A stretch of 18,758 nucleotides of DNA. It comes from WHSM01 sp050701635 (GTDB lineage Bacteria > Actinomycetota > Actinomycetes > Mycobacteriales > Micromonosporaceae). A program made the translations under genes and the position numbers. This document shows, one piece after another, positions 13,657 to 18,758 of the stretch; the first letter of the stretch is position 1, and every line of letters starts with the position of its first letter. Below the pieces are notes generated by a model that saw nothing but the letters and a program-made list of their open reading frames with translations, did not search any database and had not been told where the DNA came from. The stretch lies in assembly GCA_050701635.1 (NCBI GenBank), contig JBOGDF010000068.1:1-18758 (forward strand), written 5' to 3'.

Positions 13657-14757
13657 TCACCGCACGTGCGGGGTGACGAACGGCGGCTTCACCACCGTCA
13701 TCCGGCTGCGCCGGCCCCGGATGTCGACCTCCACCTCGGCGCCGTCGTCGATCCCGGCGCCGGTGTCGATCAGCGCCAGCGCGATCCCGACCTTCTTCGT
13801 CGGGGAGAACGTGCCGCTGGTGACCTCACCGATGCGGGCCTCGCCGGCGTACACCTCCATGTGGGCGCGCGGGATGCCGCGCTCGACGGCTTCCAGGCCG
13901 CGCAGCACCCGGCGGGGTCCGGCCTCCTTCTCGGCGACCAGCGCGTCCCGGCCCCAGAACGTCGGCTTCTTCCAGCCCACCGCCCAGCCGGCCCGAGCCT
14001 GCACCGGCGTGATCTCCATCGACAGGTCCTGCCCGTGCAGCGGATACCCCATCTCGGTACGCAGCGTGTCCCGGGCGCCCAGGCCGCAAGGCCGCGCCTC
14101 GATGCCGGTGCCGACCAGGGCGTCCCAGACCGCGACCGCCTCCGCCGCGGGGACCACCAGCTCGTACCCGTGCTCGCCGGTGTAGCCGGTACGGCACACC
14201 ACCAGCGACGCGCCGTCGACGGTCGCCTCCGTGAAGCTCATGTACTCGTGGTCGGTGGGCAGCTTCAGCGCCGCCAGCAGCTCCGTGGACCGCGGCCCCT
14301 GGACCGCCAGCACGGCGTACTCGGCGTGCTGGTTGGTGACGGTCACGCCGTCCGGCGCGGCGGCGCTCAGCCGGCGGCACACCTCCGCGGTGTTCGCCGC
14401 GTTCGGGATCAGGAACACGTGGTCGTCGTCGTACAGGTACGCGATCAGGTCGTCCACCACGCCGCCGGTGGCCTCGTCGCAGCACAGCGTGTACTGCGCC
14501 TTGCCGGGAGCGATCCGTCCCAGGTCGTTGGTCAGGCACGCGTTGACGAACTCCGCCGCGCCCGGGCCGCGTACCGTCGCCTTGCCCAGGTGCGAGACGT
14601 CGAAGATGCCCACCGCTTCACGTACCGCGGTGTGCTCGGCGACCACGCCGCCGCCGGCGTACTCGAGGGGCATCTGCCATCCGCCGAAGCCGGCGAACTT
14701 GGCGCCCAGCGCGGCGTGACGATCGTGGAGCGGGGAACGCTGCAGGTCATCGGTCAT
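13657..14757 (-). CDS. gcvT: Glycine cleavage system T protein (aminomethyltransferase)
   Basis: Transfers the methylene group from aminomethylated lipoyl-H protein to tetrahydrofolate, releasing ammonia. The 366-aa protein is of usual length. N-terminal folate-binding domain: LHDRHAALGAKFAGFGGWQMPLEY at about 10-33, VGIFDVSHLGKATVRGPGA at 49-67, GGVVDDLIAY at 98-107 with the conserved Asp pair 102-103, and a middle segment with CRTGYTGEHGYELVVP (about 209-224). The C-terminal GCV_T_C barrel includes ARIGEVTSGTFSPTKKVGIALAL (about 306-328). The ATG at 14757 is preceded by TAGGTT and 6 nt, so it is probably leaderless. gcvH and gcvP are not in this window. It is divergent from pepA across 137 nt. 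Confidence 0.95.
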   Translation of the reverse strand: MTDDLQRSPLHDRHAALGAKFAGFGGWQMPLEYAGGGVVAEHTAVREAVGIFDVSHLGKATVRGPGAAEFVNACLTNDLGRIAPGKAQYTLCCDEATGGVVDDLIAYLYDDDHVFLIPNAANTAEVCRRLSAAAPDGVTVTNQHAEYAVLAVQGPRSTELLAALKLPTDHEYMSFTEATVDGASLVVCRTGYTGEHGYELVVPAAEAVAVWDALVGTGIEARPCGLGARDTLRTEMGYPLHGQDLSMEITPVQARAGWAVGWKKPTFWGRDALVAEKEAGPRRVLRGLEAVERGIPRAHMEVYAGEARIGEVTSGTFSPTKKVGIALALIDTGAGIDDGAEVEVDIRGRRSRMTVVKPPFVTPHVR

Positions 14758-14763
14758 GGCAGG

Positions 14764-14769
14764 AACCTA
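14764..14769 (-). promoter_or_regulatory. -10 box TAGGTT for leaderless gcvT
   Basis: On the minus strand TAGGTT is followed by CCTGCC and then the ATG at 14757, the spacing of a leaderless start. No Shine-Dalgarno sequence and no 5' UTR mean that a glycine riboswitch cannot lie in front of this transcript. Confidence 0.5.
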
Positions 14770-14799
14770 CCGCGCTGGGCTGTACGCCCCACATCCCCG

Positions 14800-14805
14800 T
14801 AGCAT
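14800..14805 (+). promoter_or_regulatory. Possible -10 box TAGCAT for pepA
   Basis: TAGCAT fits TANNNT and is the best candidate in the gcvT-pepA gap. It would give a 5' UTR of roughly 80 nt before the GTG at 14895. No matching -35 is clear, so the call is weak. Confidence 0.28.
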
Positions 14806-14894
14806 CGCGGGAAGCATCACCCCGATCAATGCCGCTCGGAGCCCGCGGGTACCACCCGAACCACCCGCCTGTGCCCGCGAATGAAGGAGAGTAA

Positions 14895-16418
14895 GTGACG
14901 TCCGCTGCCATCATCGACGGTGACCCCACCGCCCTGTCCGTCGACGCCCTCGTGGTCGGGATCTACCAGGGCGAATCCGGCCCGGTGCCGGCCCCCGGCG
15001 CGGAACGGGTCGACGCCGCACTGGACGGCAAGCTCGCCGCCACCGTAGCCCTGCTGGGCGGCACCGGTCAGGCCGGCGAGGTCACCAAGCTCGCCACCCT
15101 CGGTACGGTGACCGCGCCGGTGGTGGCGGCGGTCGGGCTGGGCCCCCGCGACGACTGCACCGGCGACACCCTGCGCCGCGCCGCGGGAGCGGCCACCCGC
15201 GAGCTGGCCGGCTGCGACACGATCGTGCTGGCGCTGCCCACCTCCGACATCGACGGCCACGCCAAGCCGGCCGACACCGTCGCGGCGCTCGTCGAAGGCG
15301 CCCTGCTCGGCGGCTACCAGTTCGCCGGCTACAAGACCAAGGCCGACGTCAACCACCGCCACCCGGTACGCGACGTCCAGGTCCTGGTGGCCGACCGCAA
15401 GGACAAGGACGCCGGTGCCGAGGCGAAGCGGGCCAGCGTGATCGCGAGCGCGGTGAACCAGACCCGGGACTGGGTCAACACCGCACCCAACGAGCTGCGC
15501 CCGCCGCAGTTCGCCGACGCGGTGGCGGCCGCCGCGAGCAAGGTCAAGCTCGAGGTCGAGGTGCTCGACGAGAAGGCGCTGCGCAAGGGTGGGTACGGCG
15601 GCATCCTGGCCGTCGGCGAGGGCTCCGCGGCGCTGCCCCGACTGGTACGCCTGGCGTACCGGCCGCGCGGCGCCCGCCGCCACGTCGCACTGGTCGGCAA
15701 GGGCATCACCTTCGACACCGGCGGCGTGTCGATCAAGCCGGCGCAGGGCATGTGGGAGATGAAGGGTGACATGGGCGGCGCCGCCGCGGTCGCGGCCACC
15801 ATGCTCGCGATCGCCGCGCTGAAGCCGAAGCTGTCGGTGACGGCGTACATCCCGATGGCGGAGAACATGCTCAGCGGTACGGCGTACCGCCCCGGCGATG
15901 TGGTCACCATGCGCAACGGCAAGAAGGTCGAGGTGCTCAACACCGACGCCGAAGGCCGGATGATCCTGGGCGACGCGATCGCGCGGGCCTGCGAGGACCA
16001 GCCGGACTACCTGCTGGAGACCTCCACCCTGACCGGCGGCCAGGTCACCGCGCTGGGCAAGCGGATAGCCGGCGTGATGGGCTCCGAGGAGCTCTGCGAC
16101 CGGGTGCAACAGGCCGGCGACCGGGTCGGCGAGCCGTGCTGGCCGATGCCGATGCCGGAGGACATCCGCAAGCTGATGGAGTCCGAGCTGGCCGACGTCA
16201 GCCAGGTCGCCACCGGCATGGACCGCTCCGGTCACATGCTGCAGGGCGCGGTGTTCCTCTCCGAGTTCGTCTCCGACGGCGTGCCGTGGGCGCACATCGA
16301 CGTGGCGGGGCCGTCGTACCACTCGGGCGAGCCGTACGGGTACGTGGTGAAGGGCGGCACCGGCGTACCGGTCCGCACCCTGGTCGAGATGCTCACCGAC
16401 ATCGCCGCCAACGGGTAA
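14895..16418 (+). CDS. pepA: Leucyl aminopeptidase, M17 family
   Basis: A 507-aa cytosolic two-metal aminopeptidase that removes N-terminal residues, normally as a hexamer. The N-terminal regulatory domain spans about 1-170. The catalytic domain shows the complete M17 site: LVGKGITFDTGGVSIKP with Lys269, Asp274 and Lys281, then MKGDMGGAAAV with Asp292, and the signature NTDAEGR at 349-355 with Asp351, Glu353 and Arg355. These positions correspond, at a constant offset of 19, to the metal ligands and catalytic residues of bovine lens aminopeptidase as I recall them. The start is GTG at 14895, preceded by AAGGAGA with 4-nt spacing. It lies upstream of lpd and the E2 gene, an arrangement I recall from other actinobacteria. 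A hairpin follows the stop. Confidence 0.96.
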   Translation: MTSAAIIDGDPTALSVDALVVGIYQGESGPVPAPGAERVDAALDGKLAATVALLGGTGQAGEVTKLATLGTVTAPVVAAVGLGPRDDCTGDTLRRAAGAATRELAGCDTIVLALPTSDIDGHAKPADTVAALVEGALLGGYQFAGYKTKADVNHRHPVRDVQVLVADRKDKDAGAEAKRASVIASAVNQTRDWVNTAPNELRPPQFADAVAAAASKVKLEVEVLDEKALRKGGYGGILAVGEGSAALPRLVRLAYRPRGARRHVALVGKGITFDTGGVSIKPAQGMWEMKGDMGGAAAVAATMLAIAALKPKLSVTAYIPMAENMLSGTAYRPGDVVTMRNGKKVEVLNTDAEGRMILGDAIARACEDQPDYLLETSTLTGGQVTALGKRIAGVMGSEELCDRVQQAGDRVGEPCWPMPMPEDIRKLMESELADVSQVATGMDRSGHMLQGAVFLSEFVSDGVPWAHIDVAGPSYHSGEPYGYVVKGGTGVPVRTLVEMLTDIAANG

Positions 16419-16450
16419 GCCAGGCGGCTGGGACGCTCAGGCGGCCTGGC
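16419..16450. terminator. Bidirectional hairpin between pepA and the convergent small gene
   Basis: GCCAGGC (16419-16425) pairs with GCCTGGC (16444-16450), and inside it CTGG (16428-16431) pairs with TCAG (16437-16440, one G-U) around a GACGC loop. The structure starts one base after the pepA stop and ends two bases before the stop of the opposite gene. There is no U-tract, as is common in actinobacteria. Confidence 0.5.
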
Positions 16451-16452
16451 GC

Positions 16453-16791
16453 TCAGGCGCTCGGGCGGCGCTTCTTGCGTTCGTTGTAGTCGCGCATGCG
16501 CTGGGGGTAGCCGACGAGGTTGGCGTCGTACACCGGGATGCTCAGGCGCTTGCCGAGGGCGTACGCCTCCTCGGGGGCGCCCACCCGGCGTCGCGTCCAT
16601 TCGCCGTCATGCGCGATCAGCAGCACGGTCGGCTCGGTGACGTTGGTACGTGGCTCCAGGTACGCCTCGACGCCCCGGCGGCTCGCGACGAACTCTTCCA
16701 GGTGCGCGATGCCCGCCTTCAGTTCGCCCCGGTCGCGGCTGGATCCGGGCGCCTTGTCCCGGGCGCCGCGTAGCCGTCGAAACCACCCCAC
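16453..16791 (-). CDS. Small conserved actinobacterial protein of unknown function, 112 aa
   Basis: The protein opens with a basic stretch (MGWFRRLRGARDK), followed by LKAGIAHLEEFVASRRGVEAYLEPRTNVTEPTVLLIAHDGEWTRRRV and ending LSIPVYDANLVGYPQRMRDYNERKKRRPSA. From memory this is a widespread actinobacterial hypothetical family. No catalytic motif, cysteine or membrane segment is visible; the body looks like a compact alpha/beta domain between basic tails. The GTG at 16791 is chosen over the GTG at 16806 because GGAGG lies 8 nt before it and the resulting N-terminus matches the family opening. The gene converges on pepA and diverges from lpd across a 236-nt gap. Function unknown. Confidence 0.85.
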   Translation of the reverse strand: MGWFRRLRGARDKAPGSSRDRGELKAGIAHLEEFVASRRGVEAYLEPRTNVTEPTVLLIAHDGEWTRRRVGAPEEAYALGKRLSIPVYDANLVGYPQRMRDYNERKKRRPSA

Positions 16792-17027
16792 CTGCCGCAC
16801 CTCCACGATGCCGTACTCCCGCGTCGCACGGTGCCCCGGTGACCCGGCCGTACCCCGTGACGCACCTTATCCCTTGTGAACAACCGTCGCCGCCCGACTA
16901 TGCCTCGGCACCCGGTAGGTTCGCAGGTGGACGTCACCACGATCACCTCTCGCGGGTCACGTCGCGCACCGTACCCACCGGATGCCAAGATGGCGAACGG
17001 CACAATCGCATCACCCTGGGAGATTCC
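16792..17027. promoter_or_regulatory. Divergent gap between the small conserved gene and lpd
   Basis: This 236-nt stretch carries no gene that I can support. It presumably holds promoters for both flanking genes. On the minus strand TAAGGT (16864-16869) fits TANNNT and could serve the small gene; on the plus strand TAGGTT (16916-16921) could serve lpd with a long leader. Neither has a clear -35. A short inverted repeat TTGT-GA-ACAA lies at 16874-16883. GGGAG at 17018-17022 is the lpd ribosome-binding site. Confidence 0.4.
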
Positions 17028-18413
17028 GTGAACCAGCCAAGCGCCGAATACGACCTCGTCATCCTCGGCGGTGGCAGTGGCGGCTACGCGTGCGCGCTCC
17101 GCGCCGTGCAGCTGGGCCTCACCGTCGCGCTGATCGAGAAGGACAAGCTCGGGGGCACCTGCCTGCACCGGGGCTGTATCCCCACCAAGGCGTTGTTGCA
17201 CGCCGGTGAGATCGCCGACCAGGCCCGCGAGGCGGAGCAGTTCGGCATCAAGGCGACCCTCGAGGGCGTCGACATGGCCGGCGTCAACGCGTACAAGGAC
17301 GGCGTGGTCGGCCGGCTCTACAAGGGCCTCCAGGGCATGATCAAGTCCGCCAAGATCGTCACCATCGAGGGCGAGGGCCGGCTGGTCGGTCCCACCACTG
17401 TGGACGTCGGCGGGCAGCGGGTCACCGGCAAGCACCTGGTGCTCGCCACCGGCTCGTACTCCAAGACCCTGCCCGGGCTGGACTTCGACGGCGAGCGGAT
17501 CATCGACAGCGAGACCGCGCTGCAGCTGGACCGGGTGCCGAAGTCGGCGATCGTGCTGGGCGGCGGCGTGATCGGCGTCGAGTTCGCCAGCGCGTGGAAG
17601 TCGTTCGGCACCGACGTGACCATCATCGAGGCGCTCCCCCGGCTGGTCGCCGCCGAGGACGAGGACTGCTCCAAGCAGGTCGAGCGCGCGTTCCGCAAGC
17701 GGAAGATCAACTTCAAGACCAACAAACCCTTCGAAAAGCTGGAAAAGACCGATGCGGGGGTACGGGTCACCGTCGCCGGCGGTGAGACCGTCGAGGCCGA
17801 GCTGTTGCTGGTCGCCGTCGGGCGTGGCCCCACCACCCAGGGGCTCGGGTACGAGGAGCAGGGCGTCGCGATGGAGCGCGGCTTCGTACTGACCGACGAG
17901 CGGCTGCGTACCAACGTCCCGAATGTGTACGCCGTCGGCGACATCGTCCCGGGTATGCAGCTCGCCCACCGCGGCTTCCAGCAGGGCATCTTCGTCGCCG
18001 AGGACATCGCGGGGCTCAACCCGGCGGTGATCGACGAGAACGGCATCCCCCGGGTGACGTACTGCGAGCCCGAGGTGGCCTCGATGGGGCTGACGGAGGC
18101 CCGGGCCAAGGAGCAGTATGGCGCCGACAAGGTGAAGATCTACAACTACAACCTGGGCGGCAACGGCAAGAGCCAGATCCTCAAGACGCAGGGCTTCGTG
18201 AAGCTGGTCGGCGTGGCCGACGGTCCCGTGGTCGGCATCCACATGGTGGGCACCCGGGTCGGCGAGCTGATCGGCGAGGCACAGTTGATCTACAACTGGG
18301 AGGCGTACCCGTCTGACGTCGCCCAGCTGGTGCACATGCACCCGACGCAGAGCGAGGCGCTCGGAGAGGCCCACCTGGCGCTGGCCGGCAAGCCGCTGCA
18401 CGCCCACAGCTGA
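17028..18413 (+). CDS. lpd: Dihydrolipoyl dehydrogenase (E3)
   Basis: Reoxidises dihydrolipoyl groups of 2-oxoacid dehydrogenase complexes and the glycine cleavage system, passing electrons via FAD to NAD+. The 461-aa flavoprotein is of usual length. FAD site GGGSGG at 14-19; redox-active disulfide Cys45/Cys50 in GGTCLHRGCIPTK; NAD-binding GGGVIGVEFAS near 181-191; second FAD motif YAVGDIVPGMQLAHRG near 301-316; and the C-terminal catalytic base His438 with Glu443 in HMHPTQSE. The GTG at 17028 is chosen because GGGAG lies 5 nt upstream and the N-terminus fits the family; the frame is open further upstream without homology. The E2 gene follows after 36 nt, so the two are probably an operon. 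The same E3 may serve the GcvT-containing system encoded nearby. Confidence 0.96.
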   Translation: MNQPSAEYDLVILGGGSGGYACALRAVQLGLTVALIEKDKLGGTCLHRGCIPTKALLHAGEIADQAREAEQFGIKATLEGVDMAGVNAYKDGVVGRLYKGLQGMIKSAKIVTIEGEGRLVGPTTVDVGGQRVTGKHLVLATGSYSKTLPGLDFDGERIIDSETALQLDRVPKSAIVLGGGVIGVEFASAWKSFGTDVTIIEALPRLVAAEDEDCSKQVERAFRKRKINFKTNKPFEKLEKTDAGVRVTVAGGETVEAELLLVAVGRGPTTQGLGYEEQGVAMERGFVLTDERLRTNVPNVYAVGDIVPGMQLAHRGFQQGIFVAEDIAGLNPAVIDENGIPRVTYCEPEVASMGLTEARAKEQYGADKVKIYNYNLGGNGKSQILKTQGFVKLVGVADGPVVGIHMVGTRVGELIGEAQLIYNWEAYPSDVAQLVHMHPTQSEALGEAHLALAGKPLHAHS

Positions 18414-18449
18414 TTCGTTCGCACAACCGGATACAAGGAGTCGTACGAC

Positions 18450-18758
18450 ATGGCGGTCTCGGTCACGATGCCCCAGCTCGGTGAGAGCGTCACCGAAGGC
18501 ACGATCACCCGGTGGCTGAAACAGGAAGGCGACCGGGTGGAGGCCGACGAGCCGTTGCTCGAGGTCTCCACGGACAAGGTCGACACCGAGATCCCGTCGC
18601 CCGCCGCGGGCGTACTGTCCCGGATCGTGGTGCCGGAGGACGAGACCGCCGACGTCGGCGCCGAGCTGGCGGTGATCTCCTCCGACGGTGAGGCCCCCGC
18701 CGGCGACGCCGGTACGGCCAGCGGCGACGCCAGCGGCGACGCCAACGCGGCGCCCGCC
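18450..18758 (+). CDS. sucB: 2-oxoacid dehydrogenase E2 (dihydrolipoyl acyltransferase), 5' part only
   Basis: The ATG at 18450 is preceded by AAGGAG with 9-nt spacing. The first 103 codons run off the right edge. Residues 1-78 form a complete lipoyl domain: MPQLGESVTEGTITRWLK at 7-24, EVSTDKVDTEIPSPAAGV at 38-55 with the lipoylated Lys43, and VGAELAVIS. From residue about 80 an Ala/Gly/Asp linker begins, typical of the flexible arm between lipoyl domains or before the E1/E3-binding domain. The opening MPQLGESVTEG favours the succinyltransferase (SucB) or actinobacterial shared E2 over the acetyltransferase, but the catalytic domain is outside the window, so the acyl specificity is not proven. 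It is probably cotranscribed with lpd. Confidence 0.9.
   Translation, partial: MAVSVTMPQLGESVTEGTITRWLKQEGDRVEADEPLLEVSTDKVDTEIPSPAAGVLSRIVVPEDETADVGAELAVISSDGEAPAGDAGTASGDASGDANAAPA
18702..18743 (+). repeat. Short GGCGACGCC repeats in the E2 linker
   Basis: GGCGACGCC occurs at 18702-18710, 18723-18731 and 18735-18743; the last two belong to a 12-bp tandem unit (18720-18731, 18732-18743) encoding Ser-Gly-Asp-Ala. It encodes the flexible Gly/Asp/Ala interdomain linker and may vary in copy number. Confidence 0.55.

Noticed and set aside
14758..14894. Glycine riboswitch in the gcvT-pepA gap
   Set aside because: The gcvT start appears leaderless, and I see no tandem glycine-aptamer core in the 137-nt gap.
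16792..16806. GTG at 16806 as start of the small conserved gene
   Set aside because: The GGAGG inside this segment serves as ribosome-binding site for the GTG at 16791, which gives the family-typical MGWFRRLR start.
16874..16883. TTGTGAACAA as a DnaA-box-like site
   Set aside because: Only 7 of 9 bases match TTGTCCACA, it is single, and no replication genes are near.

Overview
The window is very GC-rich DNA packed with genes. It shows strong GC bias at third codon positions, many GTG starts, TANNNT -10 boxes placed at leaderless distance from start codons, and actinobacterial gene families (a SigE-type sigma factor, a COG4586/4587/3694-type ABC exporter, cobUTS, pepA-lpd-E2). This points to a chromosomal segment of a high-GC actinomycete. 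The marked excess of GTAC and the gene content suggest a Micromonosporaceae-like organism, but that placement is inference. I see no mobile element, CRISPR array, tRNA or rRNA.

Layout. (1) Positions 3-1511: the 3' part of a Pro-rich/TPR/WG-repeat protein whose reading frame runs off the left edge. (2) 1557-4254: an aldo/keto reductase with a leaderless-type promoter, followed 7 nt later by a DUF885 metallopeptidase-like protein. (3) 4356-5966: a secreted two-domain protein (beta-sandwich plus TIM-barrel-like glycoside-hydrolase-like region), preceded by an inverted repeat and a -10 box. (4) 6008-8807, minus strand: a tightly packed four-gene unit of a 65-aa protein, two ABC-2-type permeases and their ATPase. 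(5) 8866-11203, plus strand: cobU-cobT-cobS, late cobalamin (nucleotide loop) assembly, with overlapping stop/start codons. (6) 11204-11737, minus strand: a GNAT acetyltransferase whose stop codon abuts that of cobS. (7) 11798-13572, minus strand: a SigE-family ECF-like sigma factor and a coupled, cysteine-free single-pass membrane protein that is probably its regulator or sensor; a candidate autoregulated promoter and a 14-bp palindrome lie upstream. (8) 13657-14757, minus strand: gcvT (glycine cleavage T protein), leaderless. (9) 14895-16418: pepA, M17 leucyl aminopeptidase. (10) 16453-16791, minus strand: a small conserved actinobacterial protein. (11) 17028-18758: lpd (E3) and the 5' part of a 2-oxoacid dehydrogenase E2 gene (sucB-like), cut by the right edge.

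Most of this is ordinary actinobacterial housekeeping DNA. The parts least explained by known families are the secreted glycoside-hydrolase-like protein with its putative operator, the sigma factor/membrane-protein pair with its upstream palindrome, and the repeat-built WG/TPR protein. Several genes appear to be transcribed leaderlessly, including cobT, whose putative promoter lies inside cobU.
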